Shown: positions 9,303 to 18,625 of the stretch, one piece after another
How the letters are laid out: each line of letters opens with the position of its first letter
Position numbering within the stretch: the first letter of the stretch is position 1
Source of the DNA: Oscillospiraceae bacterium
GTDB taxonomy: Bacteria; Bacillota; Clostridia; Oscillospirales; Acutalibacteraceae
Length of the DNA stretch: 38,015 nt
Direction of reading: 5' to 3'
Assembly (NCBI GenBank): GCA_031265995.1
Contig: JAISBW010000009.1
Coordinates: forward strand, 1-38,015
The notes under the pieces: model-generated
What the model was told of the DNA's origin: nothing
The model's database searches: none
Seen by the model: the letters and a program-made list of their open reading frames with translations, nothing else
Position numbers and translations under genes: made by a program

Positions 9303-9707
9303 TTAAACACGACGCCTTTTCGGCGCGCGACACCCATTATGAGGAATCGGAGTAACGTCTTTTATCATATTGATCTCAAGTCCAGCCGACTGCAAAGCCC
9401 TAACGGCCGCTTCTCTACCAGAACCCGGGCCCTTGACGTACACCTCAACCGATTTAAGTCCGTGCTCCATAGCGACGCGCGCGGCAGTGTCCGCCGCGGA
9501 TTGAGCGGCAAAGGGGGTAGATTTTTTAGAGCCCTTAAAACCTAGAGCACCCGCGCTGGACCAAGAAATCGAATTCCCGTTTACGTCAGAAACTGTCACA
9601 ATTGTATTGTTAAAACTAGACCTGATATGAACGGCACCGCGTTCAATATTTTTTTTCTCTCTTCGGCGCATGCGCTGTGTGTTTTTTCTAGATGCAACCT
9701 GTGCCAT
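9303..9707 (-). CDS. rpsK: 30S ribosomal protein S11
   Basis: Platform protein of the small subunit. [32 protein letters not shown] and the basic C-terminus [11 protein letters not shown] identify it. 134 residues from ATG 9707, with AGAGGTGG upstream. A 106-bp spacer separates it from rpsM; I see no gene in it. Confidence 0.97.
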   Translation of the reverse strand: MAQVASRKNTQRMRRREKKNIERGAVHIRSSFNNTIVTVSDVNGNSISWSSAGALGFKGSKKSTPFAAQSAADTAARVAMEHGLKSVEVYVKGPGSGREAAVRALQSAGLEINMIKDVTPIPHNGCRAPKRRRV

Positions 9708-9813
9708 AAATCCACCTCTTTCAATAATTTTAAAATTAAACTTTATAAAAACTCAAAACACAATGAATTTTAAAAAAACCTAAACCTAATCCAGTGCTAT
9801 CAATTAATAACTA

Positions 9814-10191
9814 TCACTTTTTCTCTTTTTTCTTATTCGCAACCGTCTTTTTAGTTCCCTTGCATGTTCGAGCGTTCGTTTTAGTACGCTGACCATTAGC
9901 CGGCAGTTTCTTGAGATGGCGCTCTCCCCTATAAGACCTTATCTCTTTGAAACGTTTTATATTAAGAGCGACTTCTCTTCTGAGATCCCCTTCAACTTTG
10001 TAATTTTTTTCAATACACCCTCTTATTCTAGCGACATCGTCTTCGCTAAGATTTTCACAACGAATGTCGGGGCTAACACCAGTAGACTCTAAAATTTTTT
10101 TTGCAGACGTTTCACCAATACCATAAATATAAGTCAAACCAAACTCTACCCGTTTTTTTGCGGGCAAATCCACCCCTGATATACGCGCCAT
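9814..10191 (-). CDS. rpsM: 30S ribosomal protein S13
   Basis: Head protein of the small subunit contacting tRNA and L5. [20 protein letters not shown] and the basic tail [20 protein letters not shown] are diagnostic. 125 residues from ATG 10191; GGAGGTG lies five bases upstream. The extreme C-terminus is a Lys-rich tail. Confidence 0.97.
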   Translation of the reverse strand: MARISGVDLPAKKRVEFGLTYIYGIGETSAKKILESTGVSPDIRCENLSEDDVARIRGCIEKNYKVEGDLRREVALNIKRFKEIRSYRGERHLKKLPANGQRTKTNARTCKGTKKTVANKKKEKK

Positions 10192-10205
10192 CCGTGCACC
10201 TCCGA

Positions 10206-10319
10206 CTAACCTTGTCTTTGCTTATGCTTAGGATTAGAACAAATCACCATAATTCTTCTTTTTCTTCTAATAATTCTGCATTTATCACAAATCTTTTTAA
10301 CAGACGCCCTAACTTTCAT
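10206..10319 (-). CDS. rpmJ: 50S ribosomal protein L36
   Basis: A 37-residue protein starting [20 protein letters not shown]. It keeps the zinc-ribbon cysteines (Cys11, Cys14, Cys27) and His32. It is too short for most gene callers but lies exactly where expected, between infA and rpsM. ATG 10319 has a weak AAGGGG-type site upstream. The presence of zinc-type L36, S14 and S4 suggests this lineage keeps the zinc-bound ribosomal paralogs. Confidence 0.95.
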   Translation of the reverse strand: MKVRASVKKICDKCRIIRRKRRIMVICSNPKHKQRQG

Positions 10320-10418
10320 TAAAACCAGCCCCTTCAACTACCAAGAATTAACGACACCCAATTAACATAAAACAATCACATGTGAATAGATACCATAAAT
10401 TTTTATATTTTGCAAATT

Positions 10419-10670
10419 TTACGTCTTTTCACGTTTTTTAGATTTTTCGCCCTCTTTAAAGCGCCAAGTTATGCGCCCCCTTGCAAGATCATAAGGAGAA
10501 AGTTCGACGGTAACTTTATCACCTTGCAGAATTCTTATAAAATTCTGACGTAATTTACCTGAAATATGCGCCAAAATCACCTTCCCATTTTCAAGTTCGA
10601 CCCTAAACATGGCATTGGGAAGAACTTCCACAATTTTGCCCTCCAATTCGATAATATCTTCTCTAGACAC
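10419..10670 (-). CDS. infA: Translation initiation factor IF-1
   Basis: S1/OB-fold protein that blocks the ribosomal A site during initiation. [21 protein letters not shown] and [18 protein letters not shown] are diagnostic. 83 residues, about 11 more than usual because of a Lys/Glu-rich tail ([12 protein letters not shown]). The start is GTG at 10670, with GGAGGT eight bases upstream. Located between the KOW protein and rpmJ as in clostridia. Confidence 0.96.
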   Translation of the reverse strand: MSREDIIELEGKIVEVLPNAMFRVELENGKVILAHISGKLRQNFIRILQGDKVTVELSPYDLARGRITWRFKEGEKSKKREKT

Positions 10671-10780
10671 ACTTTCTTACCTCCCTTTAAAATATTCACA
10701 CCGACTTTAATGAAATTTGCTCTCGGAATTAAAATCCACTTTTTAATTTTTTTTAATTAACATCGTATCAAAACTAACTT

Positions 10781-11089
10781 TTAAATTTTTTGAGAAAAAA
10801 TCCTGAGCGATTTTCTAATTAACTTATTCGTGGTTAAAAACTCCTCGTTCAAAACAGTATTAGTAAAAAAAAGATGTTTACGATTTTTGCGCTTTGGATT
10901 TTCAAGAAACCTATGACGTCCATCACACACAAAAGCATAATCTTTTTCCGTTTTCAATATAACCTGAAAATCACCTCTATCTCTTCCCGCAGCAGACCGA
11001 ACAACCACACCCCGCACGAACTTCGTGACCGACTCAAAACTTTGTTTTTGAGCACCAAGATTTTTCTGATTTAAACCAGACTCTACCAT
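10781..11089 (-). CDS. KOW-domain RNA-binding protein (L14e/L27e-like)
   Basis: Short 102-residue protein. Residues 26-60 (VRGVVVRSAAGRDRGDFQVI...) form a KOW-type motif like that of small clostridial proteins annotated as L14e/L6e/L27e-like and found between map and infA. Position here is identical. The remaining C-terminus is basic (ENPKRKNRKH...). The exact role is unknown in the family; RNA or ribosome binding is expected. The site upstream of ATG 11089 is weak, so the start is uncertain and residues 1-22 may not be translated. Confidence 0.8.
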   Translation of the reverse strand: MVESGLNQKNLGAQKQSFESVTKFVRGVVVRSAAGRDRGDFQVILKTEKDYAFVCDGRHRFLENPKRKNRKHLFFTNTVLNEEFLTTNKLIRKSLRIFSQKI

Positions 11090-11125
11090 AAAGAAAAAAC
11101 CTAAAGACGCATTTAATATTACTGA

Positions 11126-11881
11126 CTAAAGACCAAGATCCGTTAAAACAATAACACCTTTTTCGGTCACCGCAACCGTATGCTCAAAATGAGCGGAAAG
11201 CTCACCGTCAGCAGTGACGACACTCCAGCCGTCCTTGAGTTTAACTACATTAGGCCTACCGACATTAACCATAGGCTCTATCGCGATAACCATTCCATCC
11301 TCAATTAAAACACCTTTGCCGGACTCTCCGAAATTAGGTACGCTCGGATCTTCATGTATCGATCTCCCGATGCCATGACCACAATACTCTCTCACTACTG
11401 AAAAACCGTTAGATTCAACAAATTTCTGAATCGCCGAGCCTATATCACCAATTCTCATCCCTATTTTAGCAGTGTCTATTCCAATTTGCAAGGCTTTTTC
11501 GGTAATCTCAAGCAAACGACGCGTCTCCATTGGAACTTCGCCGCACGCAAAAGTCTTTGCATTATCGCCGTGAAATCCTTTAAAATACGCGCCAACATCA
11601 ATAGTGACGACATCCCCTTCTTCTATCACGCGGCTTTTGCTTGGAATGCCGTGAATGATTTCATTATTCACAGAAATACAGGTACAAGCGGGGAAACCAC
11701 CAACTCCTAAAAAAGAAGGCTTAGCCCCGTTTGATTCAATACAATCACGCGCGACCCTATCTAAATATTTAGTAGTGATACCAGGTTTCATCGCATCTCC
11801 TGCGGCTTTAAGCGCAAGTGCAGAAATATACCCAGCTTCTTTCATTATTTCGATTTCTTCTTTTGTTTTTAAATTTATCAT
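11126..11881 (-). CDS. map: Methionine aminopeptidase, type I
   Basis: Removes the initiator Met from nascent proteins. It has the pita-bread fold with all five metal ligands: two Asp in VTIDVGAYFKGFHGDNAKTF, His in EYCGHGIGRSIHEDP, Glu in IAIEPM and Glu in SAHFEHTVAV. Substrate-binding HGIP is present. ATG 11881 (MINLKTKEEIEIMKEAG, 251 residues) is chosen over an upstream in-frame start at 11908 because AGAGG lies four bases before it and the length fits. Follows adk by 28 bp. Confidence 0.96.
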   Translation of the reverse strand: MINLKTKEEIEIMKEAGYISALALKAAGDAMKPGITTKYLDRVARDCIESNGAKPSFLGVGGFPACTCISVNNEIIHGIPSKSRVIEEGDVVTIDVGAYFKGFHGDNAKTFACGEVPMETRRLLEITEKALQIGIDTAKIGMRIGDIGSAIQKFVESNGFSVVREYCGHGIGRSIHEDPSVPNFGESGKGVLIEDGMVIAIEPMVNVGRPNVVKLKDGWSVVTADGELSAHFEHTVAVTEKGVIVLTDLGL

Positions 11882-11909
11882 TGAACCTCTAACTATATAA
11901 ACATACAAC

Positions 11910-12551
11910 CTAAATTCGCGACATAGCTACGGCAACAACATCGGCAAAAGCTTCCGAAAATGGTTTATTTCCATCTATTGAAACAAGCTTTTCTTTTTTT
12001 TCATAATAACCCTTAAGACAGGAAGTTTGCTCGTAATAAACACGAAGGCGTTCTCGCACAGTTTCATTTTTATCGTCAGAACGCCGCATGAGCCTGCCGC
12101 CGCATCGATCGCAAACTCCACATTTTTTAGGCTTCATTTCCGCTAATGAATTAAAAACCGCACCGCACCCCGGGCACACACAGCGACCGGACATACGCCT
12201 ATAAATGGTATTCTCACTGACATCAATTTCAATTACTTTATCGATTACAACGCCCATTTTCTCAAGTGCTTCAGCTTGCGCGACAGTCCGAGGGAAACCA
12301 TCGAGGATAAAACCATCTACACAATCGTCTTCAGAAATACGCCCTTTTATTATATCAATAACAACATCATCAGGCACAAGAAGACCCTTATCAGTATAAG
12401 ACTTTAATTTTTCCGCCATATTTCCGCTTTCCTTTAAGGCGCTTCTTATTATATCACCGGTTGAAATTGTCGGAATCCCCAACTTCTCGGATAAAGCTCC
12501 AGACTGAGTGCCTTTTCCAGCACCAGGGGCGCCTAAAAAGATAAAATTCAT
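11910..12551 (-). CDS. adk: Adenylate kinase (zinc LID form)
   Basis: Interconverts 2 ADP with ATP and AMP. P-loop GAPGAGKGTQ at the N-terminus, AMP-binding STGD and GFPRTVAQAE, and a long LID domain with paired zinc knuckles CPGCG and CDRCGG, typical of Gram-positive enzymes. 213 residues from ATG 12551 with AAGGA eight bases upstream; a TTG two codons earlier is less likely. It follows secY with an 18-bp gap, the usual secY-adk-map order. Confidence 0.97.
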   Translation of the reverse strand: MNFIFLGAPGAGKGTQSGALSEKLGIPTISTGDIIRSALKESGNMAEKLKSYTDKGLLVPDDVVIDIIKGRISEDDCVDGFILDGFPRTVAQAEALEKMGVVIDKVIEIDVSENTIYRRMSGRCVCPGCGAVFNSLAEMKPKKCGVCDRCGGRLMRRSDDKNETVRERLRVYYEQTSCLKGYYEKKEKLVSIDGNKPFSEAFADVVAVAMSRI

Positions 12552-12570
12552 ACGCAAAATCCTTCTAAAC

Positions 12571-13896
12571 TTAATCTAAGAATCCCTTATATTGTCTCAT
12601 CATTGTTTGTGATTCAATCATTTTTGCGGTCTCAAGTGCCACTCCCACTAAAATGACTATCGATGTCCCGCTCGTTGAAAGTCCCCCCATCGGAGTAAGA
12701 CCGGCAAAAAACATAGGAAAAATCGCAATGAAAGCAAGAAACAACGCCCCCATAAGTGTCACTTTGGAAAGAACCTTTGATAAGTACTCAGAAGTCGGCT
12801 TCCCAGGGCGAATTCCAGGAACAGCGCCACCGCTTTGGCGTAAATTATTAGCAATCTCGATAGGATTATATGAAATTGAAACATAAAAATATGCAAACAT
12901 CAATATCAAAGCAAAATAAACAACAATATAGATTATACCATTAACTGACAACGCATCAAGAATTGCCTTCATAATTCCTGTCGGGCGGGCGAACAAATTT
13001 ATCATACTCGGCAAACCCAAAATAGAACCAGCAAAAATTATCGGCATAACTCCCGCAAGCCCAATCTTGAGCGGCAAATGACTGCTTTGCCCATCAAACA
13101 TTCGCCTACCGATTATACGTTTGGCATATTGAATAGGAATACGCCGTTCGGCATCGTTCATAAAAACAATAAGCCACATCATGCCCAAGAATATCAAAAT
13201 AAAAAGTGGAACGAATATATAATAAAACCAATATTTTTCAGGATTTTCAATAGCAAGATAAACATATCCGATCATTCGAGTAATAAGCGAAGGCATACGT
13301 GAGACTATTCCGGCGAACATTAAAATTGAAACACCATTCCCTATACCTTTTTCGTTAATCCTCTCGCCAAGCCACATCATAAGTGCAGTTCCCGCCGTAA
13401 AGACAGAAACTATAACAAATGCCGCAAACACACCTTCGGTGCCGTTTACATACTTAACAATAGGCGTTCCGCCATAGGTATGATTTCTTAAAAAAACATA
13501 ATAAGCAAAACCTTGAGATATCCCAAGGAATATAGTGAGAACCCTGGTAATGGCCGTAATTTTTTTTCTGCCTTCCTCACCTTCTCTTTGAAGTGTTTCG
13601 AGAACCGGAATTGCCACCGACATAAGCTGCATTATTATGGATGAATTAATATAGGGCTGAACAGACATTGCAAAAAGTGTCGCTTGCGCAAAAGCGCCGC
13701 CGGAGAGCGTGTCAAAATAAGCTAAGATGGCGCCTCCGTCCGCTAAATTGCCCATAAACCCCTGCAAAGCCCTAACATCAAGAAAAGGTACCGGAATAAT
13801 TGAACCGACACGAAATACAACTATTATTAAAAGCGTGTAAAGCAGTCTTTTTTTAAGATCACCAGACTTCCAAGCTTGCCTGAGCGCGCTTAACAT
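12571..13896 (-). CDS. secY: Preprotein translocase subunit SecY
   Basis: Pore subunit of the Sec translocon in the cytoplasmic membrane. 441 residues with ten hydrophobic helices; plug and lateral-gate regions are typical (SGGAFAQATLFAMSVQPYIN, GERINEKGIGNGVSILMFAG, PGIRPGKPTSEYL). Its ATG overlaps the rplO stop (ATGTTAA), indicating translational coupling. GGAGG lies directly and also further upstream. Relevant to the secreted eukaryote-like proteins encoded elsewhere in this window. Confidence 0.97.
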   Translation of the reverse strand: MLSALRQAWKSGDLKKRLLYTLLIIVVFRVGSIIPVPFLDVRALQGFMGNLADGGAILAYFDTLSGGAFAQATLFAMSVQPYINSSIIMQLMSVAIPVLETLQREGEEGRKKITAITRVLTIFLGISQGFAYYVFLRNHTYGGTPIVKYVNGTEGVFAAFVIVSVFTAGTALMMWLGERINEKGIGNGVSILMFAGIVSRMPSLITRMIGYVYLAIENPEKYWFYYIFVPLFILIFLGMMWLIVFMNDAERRIPIQYAKRIIGRRMFDGQSSHLPLKIGLAGVMPIIFAGSILGLPSMINLFARPTGIMKAILDALSVNGIIYIVVYFALILMFAYFYVSISYNPIEIANNLRQSGGAVPGIRPGKPTSEYLSKVLSKVTLMGALFLAFIAIFPMFFAGLTPMGGLSTSGTSIVILVGVALETAKMIESQTMMRQYKGFLD

Positions 13897-14342
13897 CCTC
13901 CTACCACCTCCGCTATTCCGCCGGCGGATTCAACACACAACCTAGCTGACTTTGAAAACGCATCGACCTTAACTGTGATCTTTTTTGATAGCTTATGATC
14001 GCCTATAATTTTGAGCTTATCAAATTTCCTTTTAACAATCCCGGATTTCTTCAAAACTTTTGAATCGACAACTGAATTTTCTTCAAATATTTCTAATTTT
14101 TTTATATTCACAGATTCGACGCGCAAAGCAAAAGCATTATTAAACCCACGCTTAGGGATCCGGCGCTGCAAAGGCATTTGCCCGCCTTCAAAACCACGCC
14201 TTATAGAGCCGCCTGAGCGCGCCTTCTGCCCTTTATGACCTTTGCCGGAAGTTTTCCCATTACCCGAACCATGACCACGCCCAACGCGCTTTCGCAAACG
14301 CCGAGTTTCAGCGGGATGTAAATCAAAATTTAACAATTTCAT
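13890..14342 (-). CDS. rplO: 50S ribosomal protein L15
   Basis: Gly/Arg-rich N-terminus (KRVGRGHGSGNGKTSGKGHK then KARSGG) and a globular C-terminus are typical of L15. 150 residues from ATG 14342, AAGGAG just upstream. Normally rpmD (L30) lies directly upstream; here the neighbour is a protein kinase instead. It overlaps secY by 7 bp. Confidence 0.96.
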   Translation of the reverse strand: MKLLNFDLHPAETRRLRKRVGRGHGSGNGKTSGKGHKGQKARSGGSIRRGFEGGQMPLQRRIPKRGFNNAFALRVESVNIKKLEIFEENSVVDSKVLKKSGIVKRKFDKLKIIGDHKLSKKITVKVDAFSKSARLCVESAGGIAEVVGGC

Positions 14343-14427
14343 ATCTCCTTCGCCGTAATCGTCTTACTCACTCACGCAGCCAATTCTATCTAAAAAACAA
14401 AAACAATTCAAGTTTTTTTAGCTAATT

Positions 14428-15405
14428 TTATTTTGAAAGCCCGGAATCCGCTAAAGCCTGCACTGCAGTTGGGCGTTGTTTAGGATCTAAAGAAATCATC
14501 TTTGATACAAGTTTTAAAAAATTTTTCCCGTCATCCGGCAACCATCTCAAAGTATCTATAAGGTGAGACTTTTCTTCCAACATCTCAAAGCACGCATTGC
14601 ACGTAGGCCCATTAAATTTGTTTGCTTCGCAATAAAGCTGGAAAAGCGTAATACCGACGGCATAAATATCAACAGCCTTCAACTCATTCAAAGTAACCTT
14701 CGCTGCTGATCTTGAACGAATCTCAGGCGCTTTATAATACTGATCACCAATTGCAGCGGTATCTAATTTATAAGTTCCGTCGTTACCAAGCGCCGGAGTC
14801 ACTAGTCCGAAATCTGCCAACTGAAATCTATCTTTTCCTTTCTCCGAAGTTATCTTTAGAATGTTATCCGGTTTAATATCCAAATGCAACCTATCGTGAT
14901 CATGCAGAATCTTAAGTGCTTTCAAAGTTTGTCTCGCGATTTTCTTTAAAGTTGCAAACTCATTTGCCTTGCCTAAATCAACAGTTCCAAAAAGACTATC
15001 ATCCGCAAGCGGCGCCTCGAAAATAGCAATTTGCTCTCCTTCAACAGTGTCACTACCTACATATACAGGTTTATTTAAATATTTATTATAACTTGAAGAT
15101 TTCTTTTTAAGACGTTCAAGTTTTCCGCTTAAAAAACCAAACTCCGATTCAATTCTTTTCCAGTCGAATGGTTTCATAGATCTAAGCTCTTCAGCAGCTT
15201 TCACTTCCTCTAGAACCTGCGCACTATCCCAAAGACCAAAAGTTACCTTTGCTGCAACTAACGTGCCGTCACTTTTTCTGCACTTATAAACTACACCAAA
15301 AGCACCGTTTCCTAAGAAGTCTCCTACCTCATAATTTTTATTTCTCAAAATCCTCATTGCTTCAACTTTTCTTCTTTCGAGATCCTCCATAACCATACCA
15401 ACCAT
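14428..15405 (-). CDS. Soluble Hanks-type Ser/Thr protein kinase inside the ribosomal operon
   Basis: 325 residues, almost entirely one eukaryote-like kinase domain. Visible motifs: Gly-rich loop GNGAFG (32-37), Lys53 in VAAK, HLDIKPDN (174-181, catalytic Asp176, Lys178, Asn181), DFG (198-200), KAPE (225-228) and Asp246 in DIYAVG, so it should be active. HLD replaces the usual HRD Arg. No membrane segment, PASTA repeats or extra domain follow, unlike PrkC/Stk1. An insert at about 80-125 separates the small-lobe helix from the rest. It sits between rpsE and rplO, where rpmD belongs. It has its own promoter-like sequence at 15472-15500. Three ATGs (15405, 15396, 15390) compete as start; AAGGGG fits the second best. 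Substrates unknown; ribosomal, translation or host targets are all possible. Confidence 0.9.
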   Translation of the reverse strand: MVGMVMEDLERRKVEAMRILRNKNYEVGDFLGNGAFGVVYKCRKSDGTLVAAKVTFGLWDSAQVLEEVKAAEELRSMKPFDWKRIESEFGFLSGKLERLKKKSSSYNKYLNKPVYVGSDTVEGEQIAIFEAPLADDSLFGTVDLGKANEFATLKKIARQTLKALKILHDHDRLHLDIKPDNILKITSEKGKDRFQLADFGLVTPALGNDGTYKLDTAAIGDQYYKAPEIRSRSAAKVTLNELKAVDIYAVGITLFQLYCEANKFNGPTCNACFEMLEEKSHLIDTLRWLPDDGKNFLKLVSKMISLDPKQRPTAVQALADSGLSK

Positions 15406-15471
15406 CCCCTTGCCAACACAAAACTCACCGGTTCTCTGATTAATAAAATCTTCTGCATGCCAGCAAAGGAA

Positions 15472-15500
15472 ATCTTACCAAAAAAACAAAAAAAACTCAA
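15472..15500 (-). promoter_or_regulatory. Promoter before the kinase gene
   Basis: Minus strand TTGAGT (15495-15500) and TAAGAT (15472-15477) with exactly 17 bp between them; the spacer is an unusual run of T with a single G in the middle. It would start transcription about 60 bases before the kinase and also feed rplO-secY and downstream genes. Confidence 0.5.
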
Positions 15501-15541
15501 GGATTAATGTTTAATTTACCCAAATAAATCTAAATAAAAAG

Positions 15542-16060
15542 CTAATTCAAAATTTCACTAACAGTTTTATTCCGAATTTGAGCAACTTGTTTGGCATTTC
15601 TTAAGGAAACCAAACCTTGCATAACGGCCTTGACGACATTATAAGGATTGTTCGAACGCAGTGACTTAGCTCTCAAATCTTTAATACCGGAAGCCTCAAT
15701 AACTGCACGCGCAGAACCGCCGGCTAAAATTCCCGTGCCTGGCGATGCAGGTTTAAGAAGAACACGACCCGCACCGTATTTGCCTATCACCTCATGAGGG
15801 ATAGTATCACCTCGAAGCGTAACTTTCACGGCATTTTTTTTAGCATCCTCTATACCCTTCCGAATTGCATCGGGTATTTCGCCCGATTTTCCCGATCCGA
15901 CACCAACAAAACCCTTTCCGTCGCCAACGACCACAAGTGCGGCAAACTTAAAAATCCTTCCGCCTTTTACAGTTTTTGAAACTCTATTAACTGCCACTAA
16001 ATTCTCTTTTAAATTACTTTTTTCGTTTTCACTTTTATCTGTTTTAGCTGTTCTAGGCAA
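15542..16060 (-). CDS. rpsE: 30S ribosomal protein S5
   Basis: Decoding-fidelity protein. [20 protein letters not shown] and the Gly-rich [20 protein letters not shown] belong to its double-stranded-RNA-binding domain; the C-terminal half has [19 protein letters not shown]. 172 residues from TTG 16060, with GGGAGGT eight bases upstream. Upstream lies an inverted-repeat element and then rplR, downstream the kinase rather than rpmD. Confidence 0.96.
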   Translation of the reverse strand: MPRTAKTDKSENEKSNLKENLVAVNRVSKTVKGGRIFKFAALVVVGDGKGFVGVGSGKSGEIPDAIRKGIEDAKKNAVKVTLRGDTIPHEVIGKYGAGRVLLKPASPGTGILAGGSARAVIEASGIKDLRAKSLRSNNPYNVVKAVMQGLVSLRNAKQVAQIRNKTVSEILN

Positions 16061-16082
16061 AACTTCGACCTCCCTTTATTAA

Positions 16083-16244
16083 GAACCTGTATTCAAAAGG
16101 ATCAAAATACCCAATTTTCAATAATTTTTTTCAAAATTTTGTCAAAAATGCTCAGAATACATAAAATATTCATTGCGCTTTTTTCCCTCACTTTGAAGAA
16201 AAATTCTTCAAAAATTTGGAATTTGCCCTTTTAAATACAGGTTC
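16083..16244. mobile_element. Inverted-repeat element, copy 2, between rplR and rpsE
   Basis: 162 bp with the same ends (GAACCTGTATTCAAAAGG ... CCTTTTAAATACAGGTTC) and largely the same interior as copy 1, including the GAAGAAAAATTCTTC palindrome. Its last base is the first base of the minus-strand rplR stop (CTA in plus reading), and it ends about 20 bp from the rpsE start region. It lies wholly inside the ribosomal operon, so the transcript carries a long imperfect hairpin. Confidence 0.88.
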
Positions 16245-16603
16245 TAAAATTTTAGACCGCCACCACGGGCAGCATCGGCAAGTTCCTTTACTCTTCCGTG
16301 AAAAAGATAACCGCCGCGATCAAAAACAACCTTATTTACACCTGATTTAACTGCACGCTCCGCAACAATTTTACCAACCTCTTTCGCACCTTCTTTATTG
16401 CCACCATCAAATTTAAAATCCTTTTCGTTGCTTGAAGCGGCAACAAGCGTTTTTCCTAACTCATCGTCTATAACCTGCGCATAAATATGTTTAAGAGAAC
16501 GAAAAACATTCAGTCGAGGGCAACAACCTGTCCCTTCGATTTTTCCTCTAACCCTTCGATGGCGATGTAAACGCGCTTCATTCTTACTGCATTTTTTAAT
16601 CAT
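16244..16603 (-). CDS. rplR: 50S ribosomal protein L18
   Basis: 5S rRNA-binding protein. [34 protein letters not shown] and [20 protein letters not shown] are diagnostic. 119 residues from ATG 16603 preceded by a GGGGGT-type site. Its TAG stop overlaps the end of repeat copy 2. Confidence 0.96.
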   Translation of the reverse strand: MIKKCSKNEARLHRHRRVRGKIEGTGCCPRLNVFRSLKHIYAQVIDDELGKTLVAASSNEKDFKFDGGNKEGAKEVGKIVAERAVKSGVNKVVFDRGGYLFHGRVKELADAARGGGLKF

Positions 16604-16666
16604 AACATTACCCCCTTTTTATAAGAAACATCGTTGTGCACTTATAACGAGCTCTAAAAAATTTCT

Positions 16667-17215
16667 TCATTTTTTAGCTGATTTACCCGCTTTACCTTCT
16701 TTTCGTCTAACGACTTCATAACTGTACTTTATGCCTTTGCCTTTATACGGCTCGGGAGGACGTTTTTTCCTAACATTTGCGGCGAATTGACCAACTTTTT
16801 GCTTGCTCATACCACGTATAATAATCCTGTTTACCGAAGGAACATCAACCGCTATACCATCGATTTCCGGAATCATAACTTGATGAGAAAAGCCCAAATT
16901 CATCACCAAATTTTTTCCTTGTTTTTGTGCTCGGTATCCAACTCCGTTAATCTCAAGTATCTTTTCAAATCCGTTAACGACGCCCTCGACCGCATTTGCA
17001 ACAAGAGAACGTGTTAAACCGTGAAGTGACTTATCGAATTTTAAATCACTTTTTCGAGACACAATAACTGAAGAATCCTCAATTAAAATGCTAATACTCG
17101 GATGAATAAGCTCAGAAAGCTCCCCCTTTGGACCTTTCGCTCTAAAGACACCACCTGAAAAACTAACCTCAACCCCTTTCGGAATAATCACAGGTTTTCT
17201 TCCTATTCTAGACAA
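16667..17215 (-). CDS. rplF: 50S ribosomal protein L6
   Basis: Two-domain 23S rRNA-binding protein near the sarcin-ricin loop. SRIGRKPVIIPKGVEV at the N-terminus and RKKRPPEPYKGKGIKYSYE near the C-terminus identify it. 182 residues from TTG 17215; the upstream site is a weak GGGGGCGG. Position between rpsH and rplR is canonical. Confidence 0.96.
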   Translation of the reverse strand: MSRIGRKPVIIPKGVEVSFSGGVFRAKGPKGELSELIHPSISILIEDSSVIVSRKSDLKFDKSLHGLTRSLVANAVEGVVNGFEKILEINGVGYRAQKQGKNLVMNLGFSHQVMIPEIDGIAVDVPSVNRIIIRGMSKQKVGQFAANVRKKRPPEPYKGKGIKYSYEVVRRKEGKAGKSAKK

Positions 17216-17259
17216 AAAACCGCCCCCTTTTTAAAAAAAATCAAACTTTATAATAAATT

Positions 17260-17658
17260 CTACCAAATATAGGCTAAGACCTCTCCCCCGACCCTGTTAG
17301 CTCTAGCTTTGCGATCCGTCATAATACCTTTATGTGTCGAAACAATGGCAACCCCAAGACCTCTCATGACTTTTGGAAGCTTTTCAACACCGCTGTAAAC
17401 TCGCAATCCCGGTTTTGAAATACGTCTCAAACCCCTTATAACAGGAATCCTATTCTCGCTGTATCTAAGAATTATACGTAAAATACCTTGTTTCCCATCA
17501 TTAAAACAAGTAAATTTTCTAATATAACCCTCATCAACTAAGATTTTAGCCACAGCCTTCTTCATTTTTGAAGACGGAATCTCAACAAAATCGCTTTTGG
17601 ACGCACCGGCATTTCGAATCCTTGTGAGAAAATCCGCTATTGAATCAGTAATTTGCAT
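17260..17658 (-). CDS. rpsH: 30S ribosomal protein S8
   Basis: Central-domain 16S rRNA binder. [17 protein letters not shown] and the C-terminal [20 protein letters not shown] are diagnostic. 132 residues from ATG 17658, with AAGGAG six bases upstream. A 142-bp AT-rich spacer without visible gene separates it from rpsN. Confidence 0.97.
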   Translation of the reverse strand: MQITDSIADFLTRIRNAGASKSDFVEIPSSKMKKAVAKILVDEGYIRKFTCFNDGKQGILRIILRYSENRIPVIRGLRRISKPGLRVYSGVEKLPKVMRGLGVAIVSTHKGIMTDRKARANRVGGEVLAYIW

Positions 17659-17800
17659 TTAATACTCCTTAAATACGGACAGAAACCAGAAAACATATTA
17701 TATTGTCTCATTTTAAAATAACCCGATGTCTTTAATTCCTTGAGCCTTGATTTTTTGTCTTTGTTATTTCTGATAAATCATAACAAAGCCAATTAAAAAA

Positions 17801-17986
17801 TCACCAGCTCGCTTTTCGGACCCCAGGGATCTCGCCTTTATGGGCAAGCCGCCTAAAACATATGCGGCATATTCCGAATAAACGCAAAAAACCACGTGGC
17901 CTGCCGCAAATCCCACAGCGCGAATAAGCTCGTGTTCGAAACTTTGGAATTCTTTTTTGCTTTGCTATCAAAGACGCTTTTGCCAT
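17801..17986 (-). CDS. rpsN: 30S ribosomal protein S14, type Z
   Basis: 61 residues with the zinc ribbon [10 protein letters not shown]...CRICFRRLA, the short zinc-binding S14 typical of Firmicutes and Actinobacteria. ATG 17986 has a GGGGGT site. Stop is TGA, showing that UGA is a normal stop in this genome. It follows rplE closely. Confidence 0.97.
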   Translation of the reverse strand: MAKASLIAKQKRIPKFRTRAYSRCGICGRPRGFLRLFGICRICFRRLAHKGEIPGVRKASW

Positions 17987-17996
17987 ATCGAACCCC

Positions 17997-18557
17997 CTAT
18001 TTAGATTTTTTTACAGATCTTTTAGAAAACGGAGCACCTAGCAAACGCAACAATTCTACAACCTGATCATCTGTTCTGGCGGTGGTAACGAAACATATAT
18101 CCATACCTCGAATTTTATCAATTTTATCATAATCTATCTCAGGGAAAATTAATTGCTCTTTAACCCCAATATTATAATTGCCGTGCCCATCGGAAGATTT
18201 AGGATTAATACCGCGAAAATCTCTCACACGAGGCAAAGCTAAATTAAAAAAGCGATCGACAAACTCATACATTCTATTACCGCGGAGTGTTACTTTTACA
18301 CCAATTTTCATGCCTTCGCGGATCTTAAAGTTAGAAATCGATTTTCGGGCAAGACAAGGTATAGGCTTCTGCCCCGTAATCACGGACAAATCAGACATTA
18401 TTGATTCGATAACCTTAGAATTCTCACGTGACTCACCTGCGCCAACATTGATGACAACTTTTTCTAGCCTCGGCGCAGCCATCACACTTTTAAGCGAGAA
18501 CAATTCCACAAGCTTAGGAACAATTTCTTTTTTGTAGAGCTCTTTTAACCTTGTCAT
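17997..18557 (-). CDS. rplE: 50S ribosomal protein L5
   Basis: 5S rRNA-binding central-protuberance protein. [35 protein letters not shown] and [24 protein letters not shown] are typical. 186 residues from ATG 18557 preceded by AGGGGG. The spc order rplN-rplX-rplE-rpsN-rpsH is kept. Confidence 0.97.
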   Translation of the reverse strand: MTRLKELYKKEIVPKLVELFSLKSVMAAPRLEKVVINVGAGESRENSKVIESIMSDLSVITGQKPIPCLARKSISNFKIREGMKIGVKVTLRGNRMYEFVDRFFNLALPRVRDFRGINPKSSDGHGNYNIGVKEQLIFPEIDYDKIDKIRGMDICFVTTARTDDQVVELLRLLGAPFSKRSVKKSK

Positions 18558-18625
18558 TTTTCCCCCTGTTTTTTAACAACACTAATTGCTCTGCTAAGTA
18601 TAAATTATTACATTCTGATAAAAAA

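Noticed and set aside
14343-15541. Hidden short rpmD (L30) around the kinase
   Set aside because: The spacers on both sides of the kinase (85 and 136 bp) are too short or lack any L30-like frame.
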